From Pseudomonas tensinigenes (GTDB lineage: Bacteria > Pseudomonadota > Gammaproteobacteria > Pseudomonadales > Pseudomonadaceae), in NCBI RefSeq assembly GCF_014268445.2, contig NZ_CP077089.1:2225501-2289500 (forward strand): DNA of 64,000 nt. Reading direction: 5' to 3'. A program made the translations under genes and the position numbers. Every line of letters starts with the position of its first letter. Position 1 is the stretch's first letter. Of the stretch, positions 52,372 through 61,741 are shown in pieces. Under the pieces are notes generated by a model. It had not been told where the DNA came from. It did not search any database and was given only the letters and a program-made list of their open reading frames with translations.

Positions 52372-54966
52372 ATGAACACAGAATTCCGCAAAACCCTGCC
52401 CGGCAGCCCTCTGGATTATTTCGACGCCCGCGCGGCTGTCGAGGCGATTCAGCCCGGCAGTTACGACACTCTGCCGTACACCTCCCGCGTGCTGGCGGAA
52501 AACCTCGTGCGTCGCTGCGACCCGGCCACGCTCACCGATTCCCTCAAGCAACTGATCGAACGCAAGCGCGACCTCGACTTCCCATGGTTCCCGGCGCGTG
52601 TGGTCTGCCACGACATTCTCGGCCAGACCGCGTTGGTCGACCTCGCCGGCCTGCGCGACGCCATCGCGTTGCAGGGCGGCGACCCGGCGCAGGTCAACCC
52701 GGTGGTGCCGACGCAATTGATCGTCGACCACTCGCTGGCGGTGGAAGCGGGCGGTTTCGACAAGCAGGCGTTCGAGAAGAACCGCGCCATCGAAGACCGT
52801 CGCAACGAAGACCGTTTCCACTTCATCAACTGGACGAAAAAGGCCTTCAAGAACGTCGACGTGATCCCGCCGGGCAACGGCATCATGCACCAGATCAACC
52901 TGGAGAAAATGTCTCCGGTGATCCAGGTGCGCGAGGGCGTCGCGTTCCCCGACACCTGCGTCGGCACTGACAGTCATACCCCGCACGTCGATGCGCTGGG
53001 CGTGATCGCCATTGGCGTTGGTGGCCTCGAGGCCGAGAGCGTGATGCTCGGTCGCGCGTCGTGGATGCGTCTGCCGGAAAGCGTCGGTGTCGAACTGACC
53101 GGCAAGCTGCAACCGGGCATCACCGCCACCGACATGGTGCTGGCGCTGACCGAATACCTGCGCAAACAGAAAGTCGTCGGCGCATGGCTGGAGTTCTTCG
53201 GCGAAGGCGCGGCGGCGCTGACCCTCGGCGACCGCGCGACCATCTCCAACATGGCCCCGGAATACGGCGCCACGGCGGCGATGTTTTACATCGACCAACA
53301 GACCATCGATTACCTGAAACTCACCGGTCGTGAAGACCAGCAAGTGCAGTTGGTCGAGCAGTACGCCAAGCTCACCGGCCTCTGGGCAGACAGTTTGAAA
53401 GGCGCGCAATACGAGCGCGGCCTGACTTTCGACCTGTCCTCGGTGGTGCGCAACATGGCCGGCCCGAGCAACCCGCACGCCCGCGTCGCGGTGTCGGATC
53501 TGGCCGCCAAAGGCATCTCCGGTCAGTGGGATGACGTGCCGGGGCAAATGCCCGACGGCGCGGTGATCATCGCCGCCATCACCAGTTGCACCAACACCAG
53601 CAACCCGCGCAACGTGATTGCCGCCGGCCTGCTCGCGCGCAACGCCAACAAGCTTGGCCTGACGCGCAAACCGTGGGTGAAATCCTCGCTGGCACCGGGT
53701 TCGAAAACCGTGGCGCTGTACCTCGACGAAGCGGGACTAACCACGGAACTGGAACAGCTCGGTTTCGGCGTCGTCGCCTTCGCTTGCACCACGTGCAATG
53801 GCATGTCCGGCGCGCTCGATCCACTGATCCAGCAAGAGATCATCGACCGCGACCTGTATGCGACTGCCGTGCTTTCCGGCAACCGCAACTTCGACGGCCG
53901 CATTCACCCGTATGCCAAGCAAGCGTTCCTCGCGTCGCCGCCACTGGTGGTCGCATACGCCATCGCCGGGACCATCCGTTTCGACATCGAAAAAGATGTG
54001 TTGGGCGTGGTCGATGGCAAGGAAATCCGCCTCAAAGACATCTGGCCGAGCGACGAAGAAATCGACGCCGTGGTGAAGTCTTCGGTCAAGCCTGAGCAGT
54101 TCCGTCAGGTCTACATTCCGATGTTCGCCGTCCACGAAGACACCGGCCCGAAAGTCACGCCGCTGTACGACTGGCGCGAAATGAGCACTTACATCCGCCG
54201 TCCGCCGTACTGGGAAGGCGCGCTGGCCGGCGCACGTCCGCTCAAGGGCATGCGCCCACTGGCGGTGCTGCCGGACAACATCACCACCGATCACCTGTCG
54301 CCATCCAACGCGATCATGCTCGACAGCGCCGCCGGCGAATACCTGGCGAAAATGGGCCTGCCGGAAGAGGACTTCAACTCGTACGCCACCCACCGTGGAG
54401 ACCACTTGACCGCACAGCGCGCAACCTTCGCCAACCCGAAACTGTTCAATGAAATGGTCGTGGAAAACGGCAAGGTCAAACAGGGTTCGCTGGCGCGTGT
54501 CGAGCCGGAAGGCCAAGTGATGCGCATGTGGGAAGCCATCGAAACCTACATGGAACGCAAGCAGCCGCTGATCATCATTGCCGGCGCCGATTACGGTCAG
54601 GGTTCGTCCCGCGACTGGGCGGCGAAAGGCGTGCGTCTGGCCGGCGTCGAAGCGATTGCCGCTGAAGGTTTCGAGCGCATTCACCGCACCAACCTGGTGG
54701 GCATGGGGGTGTTGCCGCTGGAGTTCAAGCCGGGCACGGACCGTCACACGTTGGCCATCGATGGCAGCGAAACCTATGACGTGATCGGCGAGCGCAAACC
54801 GCGTGCGGATCTGACGCTGGTGATCCACCGCAAGAACGGCGAGCGCGTTGACGTGCCGGTGACTTGCCGTCTGGATACCGCTGAAGAAGTGTCGATCTAC
54901 GAGGCCGGCGGCGTGTTGCAGCGCTTCGCTCAGGACTTCCTCGAAGAGTCGGCGGTTGCCGTTTAA
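52372..54966 (+). CDS. acnD: Fe/S-dependent 2-methylcitrate dehydratase
   Basis: An 864-residue aconitase-superfamily enzyme that dehydrates 2-methylcitrate to the trans-isomer of 2-methylaconitate. The [4Fe-4S] cysteines are in AITSCTNTSNP (about residue 405) and ACTTCNGMSG (about 470). Other aconitase blocks seen are VGTDSHTPHVDALG and GADYGQGSSRDWAAKG. It needs PrpF to isomerise its product. A perfect hairpin follows its stop. The start at 52372 lacks a strong ribosome-binding site. Confidence 0.95.
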   Translation: MNTEFRKTLPGSPLDYFDARAAVEAIQPGSYDTLPYTSRVLAENLVRRCDPATLTDSLKQLIERKRDLDFPWFPARVVCHDILGQTALVDLAGLRDAIALQGGDPAQVNPVVPTQLIVDHSLAVEAGGFDKQAFEKNRAIEDRRNEDRFHFINWTKKAFKNVDVIPPGNGIMHQINLEKMSPVIQVREGVAFPDTCVGTDSHTPHVDALGVIAIGVGGLEAESVMLGRASWMRLPESVGVELTGKLQPGITATDMVLALTEYLRKQKVVGAWLEFFGEGAAALTLGDRATISNMAPEYGATAAMFYIDQQTIDYLKLTGREDQQVQLVEQYAKLTGLWADSLKGAQYERGLTFDLSSVVRNMAGPSNPHARVAVSDLAAKGISGQWDDVPGQMPDGAVIIAAITSCTNTSNPRNVIAAGLLARNANKLGLTRKPWVKSSLAPGSKTVALYLDEAGLTTELEQLGFGVVAFACTTCNGMSGALDPLIQQEIIDRDLYATAVLSGNRNFDGRIHPYAKQAFLASPPLVVAYAIAGTIRFDIEKDVLGVVDGKEIRLKDIWPSDEEIDAVVKSSVKPEQFRQVYIPMFAVHEDTGPKVTPLYDWREMSTYIRRPPYWEGALAGARPLKGMRPLAVLPDNITTDHLSPSNAIMLDSAAGEYLAKMGLPEEDFNSYATHRGDHLTAQRATFANPKLFNEMVVENGKVKQGSLARVEPEGQVMRMWEAIETYMERKQPLIIIAGADYGQGSSRDWAAKGVRLAGVEAIAAEGFERIHRTNLVGMGVLPLEFKPGTDRHTLAIDGSETYDVIGERKPRADLTLVIHRKNGERVDVPVTCRLDTAEEVSIYEAGGVLQRFAQDFLEESAVAV

Positions 54967-54976
54967 AACAAGTTAG

Positions 54977-55005
54977 GGACCAAGGGATGATGAGTCCCTT
55001 GGTCC
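54977..55005 (+). promoter_or_regulatory. intra-operon hairpin between acnD and prpF
   Basis: GGACCAAGGGA and TCCCTTGGTCC are an 11-bp perfect stem with a seven-base loop, followed by TTT and, 2 bases on, the prpF ribosome-binding site GAGGAG. It may be a partial terminator or mRNA-processing barrier. Confidence 0.65.
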
Positions 55006-55019
55006 TTTGAGGAGCAACC

Positions 55020-56210
55020 ATGGCTCACGCACCACAGATTAAAATCCCCGCCACCTACATGCGCGGCGGCACCAGCAAAGGCGTGTTCTTCAGCCTCAAG
55101 GATCTGCCCGAAGCGGCACAGATCCCCGGCCCGGCTCGCGACGCTTTGCTGCTGCGCGTAATTGGCAGCCCCGACCCCTACGACAAGCAGATCGACGGCA
55201 TGGGCGGCGCCACCTCCAGCACCAGCAAAACCGTGATCCTGTCGAAAAGCATCAAGGCTGATCACGACGTCGATTACCTGTTCGGTCAGGTCTCGATAGA
55301 CAAGCCCTTTGTGGACTGGAGCGGTAACTGCGGCAACCTTTCGGCTGCGGTCGGTTCGTTTGCCATCAGCAACGGTCTGGTCGATGCCAGCCGCATTCCG
55401 CACAACGGTGTCGCGGTGGTGCGCGTGTGGCAGGCCAACATCGGCAAAACGATTATTGCCCACGTGCCAATCACCAACGGCGAAGTGCAGGAAACCGGTG
55501 ATTTCGAACTCGACGGCGTGACCTTTCCGGCCGCTGAAGTGCAGGTTGAGTTCATGGATCCGGCGGCGGAAGAAGAGGGTGGCGGTGGTTCGATGTTTCC
55601 TACCGGCAACCTCATCGATGAGCTGGAAGTCCCGGGTGTTGGTACTTTCAAGGCGACCATGATCAACGCCGGTATCCCGACGATTTTCGTCAACGCCGAA
55701 GACATTGGTTACACCGGCACCGAGTTGCAGAGCGCGATCAACAGCGACTTGAAAGCGTTGCAGATGTTCGAGACGATTCGGGCTTATGGCGCGTTGCGCA
55801 TGGGGCTGATATCGAATCTGGATGAAGCGGCCAAGCGGCAGCACACGCCGAAAGTTGCGTTCGTTGCCAAGCCTGCGGATTACGTGGCCTCCAGTGGCAA
55901 AGCGGTTGGCGCTGGTGACGTGGATTTGCTGGTGCGGGCGTTGTCGATGGGCAAGTTGCATCACGCGATGATGGGTACGGCGGCGGTGGCGATTGGTACG
56001 GCGGCGGCCATTTCCGGCACGTTGGTAAACCTTGCTGCCGGTGGCGTTGAACGGAATGCCGTGCGTTTTGGGCATCCGTCCGGGACGTTGCGCGTTGGTG
56101 CTGAAGCCAGTCTGGAAAACGGCGAGTGGGTGGTGAAGAAAGCCATCATGAGCCGTAGCGCGCGTGTCCTGATGGAGGGTTACGTACGCATTCCCGGAGA
56201 TTCCTTCTGA
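55020..56210 (+). CDS. prpF: 2-methylaconitate cis-trans isomerase
   Basis: A 396-residue PrpF-family isomerase (diaminopimelate-epimerase-like fold) that converts the AcnD product to cis-2-methylaconitate. The opening IPATYMRGGTSKGVFF holds the conserved Lys/Ser region, and WSGNCGNLSAAVGSFA (about residue 100) contains the family cysteine. The long glycine-rich part GGGGSMFPTGNLID follows. GAGGAG lies 6 bases before the ATG. Coupled with acnD it forms the second, PrpD-independent dehydration route. Confidence 0.96.
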   Translation: MAHAPQIKIPATYMRGGTSKGVFFSLKDLPEAAQIPGPARDALLLRVIGSPDPYDKQIDGMGGATSSTSKTVILSKSIKADHDVDYLFGQVSIDKPFVDWSGNCGNLSAAVGSFAISNGLVDASRIPHNGVAVVRVWQANIGKTIIAHVPITNGEVQETGDFELDGVTFPAAEVQVEFMDPAAEEEGGGGSMFPTGNLIDELEVPGVGTFKATMINAGIPTIFVNAEDIGYTGTELQSAINSDLKALQMFETIRAYGALRMGLISNLDEAAKRQHTPKVAFVAKPADYVASSGKAVGAGDVDLLVRALSMGKLHHAMMGTAAVAIGTAAAISGTLVNLAAGGVERNAVRFGHPSGTLRVGAEASLENGEWVVKKAIMSRSARVLMEGYVRIPGDSF

Positions 56211-56223
56211 TCCGAGAGCTTTT

Positions 56224-56521
56224 ACCCTCACCCCAGCCCTCTCCCGGAGGGAGAGGGGGCCGACCGAGGTGTCCGGAGATGTACATCGACCTGAAAGATC
56301 GAGGCGATTATGGATTCAGGGGCCGACCGAGGTGTCCGGAGATGTACATCGACCTGAAAGATCGGGGCGATTATGGATTCAGTGAGGGCGGATCGGGCGG
56401 GCTGAAGTTTGATATTCACCTGCTCGATTATGGATTCAGCGCAGATCGTTCACTTCGGTGAACCTCTACAGCATCCCCCAATCAGTCCCCTCTCCCTCGG
56501 GAGAGGGCTAGGGTGAGGGGC
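56224..56521. repeat. composite element, family C, copy 2
   Basis: A 298-bp element between prpF and prpD. Outer inverted arms are CCCTCACCCCAGCCCTCTCC and GGGAGAGGGCTAGGGTGAGG. Inside, a 63-bp unit is repeated in tandem (56257-56319 and 56320-56382, one mismatch), with a decayed third copy to about 56439. One frame would translate the repeat as CPEMYIDLKDRGDYGF, but there is no ribosome-binding site, so no protein is called. Confidence 0.8.
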
Positions 56522-56640
56522 CCACCCACTGAAGAAACCCAAAACAAGCAGGCACCCCAGACCTGCAATCAACCCGACCAAACCCGCCAAGCCCTGAGGA
56601 AGACCGCACCCACTCATCATTCCCGCACAGGAGAACCGCA

Positions 56641-58125
56641 ATGAGCGCCAACGTCGACCTGAACAACCGCCCCGACTACGATCATGTCCTGCAGGACATC
56701 GCCGATTACGTCCTCACCTTCAAAGTCACCTCCGCCGAAGCTCTCGACACCGCCCGCAATTGCCTGATGGACACACTGGGCTGCGGCCTGCTGGCACTGC
56801 GTTTCCCCGAATGCACCAAGCACCTTGGCCCGATCGTCGAAGGGACAGTGGTTCCTTACGGTGCGCGGGTTCCCGGCACCAGCTATCGCCTCGACCCGGT
56901 GAAAGCCGCGTGGGACATCGGCTGCATCGTTCGCTGGCTCGACTACAACGACACCTGGCTCGCCGCCGAATGGGGCCATCCCTCGGACAACCTCGGCGGA
57001 ATTCTTGCGGTGGCTGATCACCTCTCGCAAAAACGTCTGGCCAACGGTGAGTCACCGCTGACGATTCGCGATGTGCTCGAAGCGATGATCATGGCCCACG
57101 AGATTCAAGGCGTGATTGCCCTGGAAAACTCCTTCAACCGGGTAGGGCTTGATCACGTCATCCTGGTGAAAGTTGCCTCGACCGCCGTTACCGCCAAACT
57201 GATGGACGCCAATCGCGAGCAATTGTTGTCGGCGCTTTCCCATGCGTTCGCCGATGGTCAGGCGCTGCGCACCTATCGTCATGCGCCGAATGCCGGCTCT
57301 AGAAAGTCCTGGGCGGCGGGGGATGCGACGAGTCGTGGTGTGCGTCTGGCCGACATCGCCATGCGCGGCGAAATGGGTATTCCCGGCGTGCTGACTGCGA
57401 AACAGTGGGGCTTCTATGACGTGCTGTTCAGCCACACCAATAGCGATCTGGCGTTGAAACCGGAAGATAAACGCGCTTTCAGTTTTTCGCGGCCGTTCGG
57501 CAGTTACGTGATGGAAAACGTGCTGTTCAAGATCAGCTTCCCCGCCGAATTCCATGCGCAAACCGCCTGTGAAGCGGCGGTAACCTTGCACCCGCAGGTG
57601 CGCAATCGTCTGCATGAAATCGACCGCATCGTCATCACCACCCACGAGTCGGCGATTCGCATCATTTCCAAGGTCGGGCCGCTGGCCAATGCCGCCGACC
57701 GCGACCACTGCATCCAGTACATGACCGCCGTGCCGCTGGCGTTCGGCAATCTGGTCTCCGAGCAATACGAAGACGATTTCCACCGGGCGCATCCGGTCAT
57801 CGACGTGCTGCGCGAGAAAATGGTCATCGTCGAAGAGCCGCGTTTCACCCGTGAATATCTGGAGTCCGACAAACGCTCAATCGCCAATGCCGTGCAGGTG
57901 TTTTTCAAGGACGGCAGCAGCACCGAAAACGTCGTGGTGGAATACCCGATCGGTCATCGTCGCCGCCGTGTCGAGGGCATTCCGTTGCTGGAGGACAAGT
58001 TCAAGGCCAACCTGGCCACGCGTTTTACCGGCCAGCGTAGCGGTGAGATCTTTGCGTTGTGCAAGGATCAGGCGCAGCTGGAGTCCACCCCGGTAAACCG
58101 TTTCGTAGACCTACTTGTGATCTGA
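56641..58125 (+). CDS. prpD: 2-methylcitrate dehydratase (PrpD type)
   Basis: A 494-residue MmgE/PrpD-family enzyme that dehydrates 2-methylcitrate to cis-2-methylaconitate without iron-sulfur. The long all-helical N-terminal domain carries [14 protein letters not shown] and [15 protein letters not shown] (about residue 100). The smaller C-terminal domain includes [27 protein letters not shown] precedes the ATG. Its presence beside acnD/prpF gives the operon two parallel dehydratases. Confidence 0.96.
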   Translation: MSANVDLNNRPDYDHVLQDIADYVLTFKVTSAEALDTARNCLMDTLGCGLLALRFPECTKHLGPIVEGTVVPYGARVPGTSYRLDPVKAAWDIGCIVRWLDYNDTWLAAEWGHPSDNLGGILAVADHLSQKRLANGESPLTIRDVLEAMIMAHEIQGVIALENSFNRVGLDHVILVKVASTAVTAKLMDANREQLLSALSHAFADGQALRTYRHAPNAGSRKSWAAGDATSRGVRLADIAMRGEMGIPGVLTAKQWGFYDVLFSHTNSDLALKPEDKRAFSFSRPFGSYVMENVLFKISFPAEFHAQTACEAAVTLHPQVRNRLHEIDRIVITTHESAIRIISKVGPLANAADRDHCIQYMTAVPLAFGNLVSEQYEDDFHRAHPVIDVLREKMVIVEEPRFTREYLESDKRSIANAVQVFFKDGSSTENVVVEYPIGHRRRRVEGIPLLEDKFKANLATRFTGQRSGEIFALCKDQAQLESTPVNRFVDLLVI

Positions 58126-58132
58126 CGAAAAA

Positions 58133-58220
58133 CCTGTAGGAGCTGCCGCAGGCTGCGATCTTTTGACTTTGATTGTAGAAAACAAGATCAAAAGATCGCA
58201 GCCTGCGGCAGCTCCTACAC
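58133..58220. repeat. family B palindromic repeat pair, inverted arrangement
   Basis: GTAGGAGCTGCCGCAGGCTG and CAGCCTGCGGCAGCTCCTAC, same layout as at 52214. It closes the prp operon and its right end supplies the stop codon of the convergent EamA transporter. Confidence 0.9.
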
Positions 58221-59153
58221 GGACCGCGTACGCCATTTTTCGATGGGCAACTTGGTGATCGCAAAACCGCTCAACAAAATCGCCGAATAGATCATCAGCT
58301 CCCGGGACAGGGTTTGCCCCTCGTACCAGGCGCCGATGATCACGGCGAACACCGGGAAAATGATAAACACGAACGACAGAATGATCGGGCTCAAGCGTTT
58401 AAGCAGTAAAAAGTAAACGATGAATCCGCCGACCGAGGCCACCAGTCCCAGATACAGCAGGGCGCCCCACGAGCGGGCGCTGACGTCACTGAACACCGGT
58501 GTCTCAACGCGCAGTCCGACAATAAATAACATCAGCCCGGCGATACCGATCGGCAGCGTGTTGTAGGTGATCACACTGATCGCGCTGCCGTGTTTTTTCG
58601 TCACCACGTAGCACAGCGCGTGCATCACCGCTGCACACAGGATCGCCAGCACCCCCAGCCATTCCGCCTGATCGAGATGCAGACCCTGACTGCGAATAAT
58701 CATGAACAGACTGCCAAAGCCGATAGCGATGCCGAGCATCTGCGACGGGTAGATTCTCTCGCGCAGAAACAGCGCGGAAAACAGCAGGATAAACACCGGC
58801 ATGCAACTGAACAGCAGCGCTGTCAGGCCTGACGAGACGTGCATTTCGCCGTAGTTGAGCAGGTAGTAGGGCAGGCTGAAATACGACAGCGTGACGAACA
58901 CAAAGAACCCGCGACTTTGCCGGGGAAATAACAGTGGTTCCTTGCGCAAGAGTGCGAAGCTGAGGAACAGCGGAAAGGCAATCAGAAAGCGCAACCCGGC
59001 GGCCGTCAGCGGCGGCACGCTTTCCACGGCAATCTTGATTCCTAGCCAGGTCGTGCCCCAGCTCAGACAGACGATTAGAAACAGCGTGCTGGTGAGCAAT
59101 CCGGCGAGCCAGGGTTTGCTGGTATTCATCGGTGTGCTGATGGCGGTCGACAT
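58215..59153 (-). CDS. EamA/DMT-family transporter
   Basis: A 312-residue inner-membrane carrier with ten predicted helices in two EamA halves (VCLSWGTTWLGIKIAVES at the start of the first, AMHALCYVVTKKHG at the start of the second). The family exports or imports small metabolites; the cargo is unknown. Its C-terminus KWRTRSV ends at a TAG that belongs to the family B repeat. It is divergent from a MocR regulator 90 bp away, the usual pairing for amino-acid or amine exporters. The start may be 59153 or 59129. Confidence 0.87.
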   Translation of the reverse strand: MSTAISTPMNTSKPWLAGLLTSTLFLIVCLSWGTTWLGIKIAVESVPPLTAAGLRFLIAFPLFLSFALLRKEPLLFPRQSRGFFVFVTLSYFSLPYYLLNYGEMHVSSGLTALLFSCMPVFILLFSALFLRERIYPSQMLGIAIGFGSLFMIIRSQGLHLDQAEWLGVLAILCAAVMHALCYVVTKKHGSAISVITYNTLPIGIAGLMLFIVGLRVETPVFSDVSARSWGALLYLGLVASVGGFIVYFLLLKRLSPIILSFVFIIFPVFAVIIGAWYEGQTLSRELMIYSAILLSGFAITKLPIEKWRTRSV

Positions 59154-59243
59154 GTGGCGTGCTCCGAACGGTGGAATTGACCTGATCGCGGAAATGGTTT
59201 ATTTCTGATTGAACCTGTTTTCAGCACGCTATTCGGGGCGAGA

Positions 59244-60653
59244 ATGACTGTCAAAGTAAGTATTGCCATGGTGTCAATCCTCCGCGACGGCCTCGCCAAT
59301 GGCGTCGGCGTGAAGTACAAACGCTTGGCCGATGCGGTCGCACAGGCCATCGACGAAGGTGTGATCGATGCGGGATGCAAGTTGCCGCCGCACCGATTGC
59401 TGGCCGACAGCCTGGGCGTGACCATCGGCACCATCAGCCGTGCCTACGGTGAACTTGAGCGTGTCGGATTAGTGGTGGCTCGCGTAGGAGATGGCACCTA
59501 TGTGTGTCAGCGCGGGATGGAGCGGCCGCAGGACAAAGGCTTTCGCAATGTCAGCGATGAGCCGTCAGGCTGTTTCGACATGAGCCGCAATCAGCCGATT
59601 CCCGCACAGGAAGCGGCGTTCATGAGCCAGAGTCTGCAGGAGCTGGCCAGCGATCCGCGGGTGTTACAGCAGTTGACCGGGTATACCGCCGAAGCCGGGT
59701 TGGCGCGGCATCGTGTGGCGGGGGCGGTGTGGTTGCAGCACGAGGCTTTTGTGCCGCACGCCGATCAGGTGTTGTGCGTCAACGGCGGTCAGCATGGTTT
59801 GTTGTGCGCGCTGATGGGCTTGCTCAAGGCCGGCGACACGGTGGTGACTGAGCATTTGTCCTACCCCGGATTGATTGGAGTCGCACGTCAGCTCGGGATA
59901 AAACTCATTGGCGCGGCGATGGATGACGAAGGACTTGTGCCGTCGGCACTGGAGGAAATCTGCCGTCAGCATCGTGTTTCGGCGCTGTATTGCACCCCGA
60001 CGATCCAGAATCCTACGGCCGCCGTGATGTCGATCCCACGGCGCGAGGCGATTGCAGACCTCTGTCGCCAGCACAACCTGCTGATCATCGAAGACGAAGC
60101 CCACGCCGTGCTGGACCGTCAGCGCCCATTGCCGCTCAGTTATTTCGCGCCGGAGCGTTCGGTGTTGATCGGCAGTCTGAGCAAGGCTGTTTCCGCCGGA
60201 TTGCGCGTCGGTTATCTGCACGCGCCGCAAGCGTTGATCGGGCGTTTGAGTGCCGCCATTCGCGCAACGTGCTGGATGGCCAATCCGTTATCGATGGAAG
60301 TCGCGAGTCTGTGGATTGAAAGCGGCATGGTCGAGCGTTTGCTGGACGAACAGATCAGCGAGATCGCTCGGCGCAAGGCATTGGTGGCGCCTGTTTTGCA
60401 GGGTTTGAATTACAAGACTCACCCTTACAGCCCGCATTTCTGGGTGGAAGTGCCTGAGCTGTGGCGGGCGTCGCAGATTGCGGCGGAGTTGAAGGAGAAC
60501 AACTATCTGGTGGCCACTGCTGAGGCGTTTGCTGTGGGGCATGCAGCGGTGCCGCAGTTCATTCGGGTGAGTGTGTGTAATGCGGTGGGAGATGATCAGT
60601 TGTTGCTGGCAGGCTTTGAAGCTCTGGCCAAGGCATTAACAGACACCGTGTAA
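59244..60653 (+). CDS. MocR-type GntR/aminotransferase regulator
   Basis: A 469-residue fusion regulator. An N-terminal winged HTH (about 20-90: YKRLADAVAQAIDEGVIDAG and DSLGVTIGTISRAYGELERVG) is joined to a class I aminotransferase-like domain. The PLP-binding Lys is in IGSLSKAVSAGLRVGYLH (about residue 310), and the PLP-stacking and Asp motifs are in NGGQHGLLCALMGL and IIEDEAHAVLD. It probably senses PLP and an amino compound and controls the divergent EamA transporter. The start at 59244 or 59268 is uncertain. Confidence 0.9.
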   Translation: MTVKVSIAMVSILRDGLANGVGVKYKRLADAVAQAIDEGVIDAGCKLPPHRLLADSLGVTIGTISRAYGELERVGLVVARVGDGTYVCQRGMERPQDKGFRNVSDEPSGCFDMSRNQPIPAQEAAFMSQSLQELASDPRVLQQLTGYTAEAGLARHRVAGAVWLQHEAFVPHADQVLCVNGGQHGLLCALMGLLKAGDTVVTEHLSYPGLIGVARQLGIKLIGAAMDDEGLVPSALEEICRQHRVSALYCTPTIQNPTAAVMSIPRREAIADLCRQHNLLIIEDEAHAVLDRQRPLPLSYFAPERSVLIGSLSKAVSAGLRVGYLHAPQALIGRLSAAIRATCWMANPLSMEVASLWIESGMVERLLDEQISEIARRKALVAPVLQGLNYKTHPYSPHFWVEVPELWRASQIAAELKENNYLVATAEAFAVGHAAVPQFIRVSVCNAVGDDQLLLAGFEALAKALTDTV

Positions 60654-60659
60654 TCGTTC

Positions 60660-60725
60660 TTCGCGAGCAGGCTCGCTCCCACATTTGAAACGCATTCCAT
60701 TGTGGGAGCGAGCCTGCTCGCGAAG
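60660..60725. repeat. REP inverted pair, family A, short-spacer form
   Basis: TTCGCGAGCAGGCTCGCTCC, spacer ATTTGAAACGCATTCC, GTGGGAGCGAGCCTGCTCGC. It lies between the convergent MocR and ppsR genes. Confidence 0.9.
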
Positions 60726-60748
60726 GCGTCAGCCCAGACACCACAAAT

Positions 60749-61567
60749 CTACTTGAACCGCCGCTCCACACCTTTCTCCACCAGAATCTTCGCCGAAATC
60801 TCTTCCACCGAAAAATGCGTGGAGTTGATGTTGGGGATGTTCTCGCGGCGGAACAGGTTCTCCACCTCGCGCACTTCAAATTCGCACTGGGCGTAGCTCG
60901 AATAACGGCTGTTGGGCTTGCGCTCGTTGCGGATCGCGGTGAGGCGATCCGGGTCGATGGTCAGGCCGAACAGCTTGTGCTGATGGGCGCGCAGGGCCGT
61001 TGGCAGGGTCAGGCGTTCCATGTCGTCTTCGGTCAGCGGATAGTTGGCCGCGCGGATGCCGAACTGCATGGCCATGTACAGACACGTCGGCGTTTTGCCG
61101 CATCGCGACACGCCCACTAGTATCAAATCGGCTTTGTCGTAATAGTGCGTGCGCGCACCGTCGTCATTGTCGAGGGCGAAGTTTACCGCCTCGATGCGCT
61201 CCATGTAATTGGAGTTATGCCCGATCGAGTGGGACTTGCCGACGGTGTAGGAAGAATGCTCGGTCAGTTCCTGCTCAAGCGGGGCGAGGAAGGTCGAGAA
61301 AATATCGATCATGAAACCATTGGAGGTTGCGAGAATCTCACGGATGTCCTGATTGACGATGGTGTCGAAGATGATCGGACGGAAGCCGTCGGTTTCAGCG
61401 GCTTTGTTGATTTGTTGTACCATGGCTCGCGCTTTATCCACGCTGTCGATGTACGGTCGCGTGAATTTGCTGAAGGTAATGTTTTCGAACTGCGCCAGGA
61501 GGCTTTGACCCAGGGTTTCGGCAGTGATGCCGGTGCCATCGGAGATGAAGAAAGCAGATCGTTTCAT
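60749..61567 (-). CDS. ppsR: PEP synthase regulatory kinase/pyrophosphorylase
   Basis: A 272-residue DUF299-family bifunctional enzyme that phosphorylates (ADP-dependent) and dephosphorylates a Thr next to the catalytic His of PEP synthase, switching it off and on. The N-terminus [15 protein letters not shown] and the P-loop-like [15 protein letters not shown] (about residue 155) are family signatures. The start at 61567 ([10 protein letters not shown]) is standard. It is divergent from its target gene ppsA, 174 bp away. Confidence 0.95.
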   Translation of the reverse strand: MKRSAFFISDGTGITAETLGQSLLAQFENITFSKFTRPYIDSVDKARAMVQQINKAAETDGFRPIIFDTIVNQDIREILATSNGFMIDIFSTFLAPLEQELTEHSSYTVGKSHSIGHNSNYMERIEAVNFALDNDDGARTHYYDKADLILVGVSRCGKTPTCLYMAMQFGIRAANYPLTEDDMERLTLPTALRAHQHKLFGLTIDPDRLTAIRNERKPNSRYSSYAQCEFEVREVENLFRRENIPNINSTHFSVEEISAKILVEKGVERRFK

Positions 61568-61673
61568 TTGCACCTTGGGCCTTAAGCTAGTCATCAATCT
61601 TGGATATGATAGGCGCGATTTGCCGGCCGCCAATGGCCAGCATTCTCACTTATTTTCCAGGTCCAGGCCATAC

Positions 61674-61704
61674 AACCGGCCAAGGCTCCCCCGGGCCGCC
61701 GGTT
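61674..61704 (+). promoter_or_regulatory. hairpin in the ppsA leader
   Basis: AACCGGC and GCCGGTT pair around a GC-rich loop in the ppsA leader, 37 bases before the TTG start. TCTGAGCTTTT follows. It could be a weak attenuator; only the pairing is seen. Confidence 0.4.
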
Positions 61705-61741
61705 TCTGAGCTTTTCCAACACAGTTAGTGGAGAGATCACC

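Noticed and set aside
54963..56231. 422-codon minus-strand frame opposite prpF
   Set aside because: An antisense shadow of prpF; it has no ribosome-binding site and reads into the composite repeat.
56279..56461. 60-codon frame with repeated MYIDLKDRGDYGF peptide inside the family C element
   Set aside because: It arises from the tandem DNA repeat. There is no ribosome-binding site, and the other element of the family does not keep the frame.
3361..60725. Repeats considered as a CRISPR array
   Set aside because: The repeats are scattered singly between genes as inverted pairs, with no regular direct repeat/spacer pattern and no cas genes.
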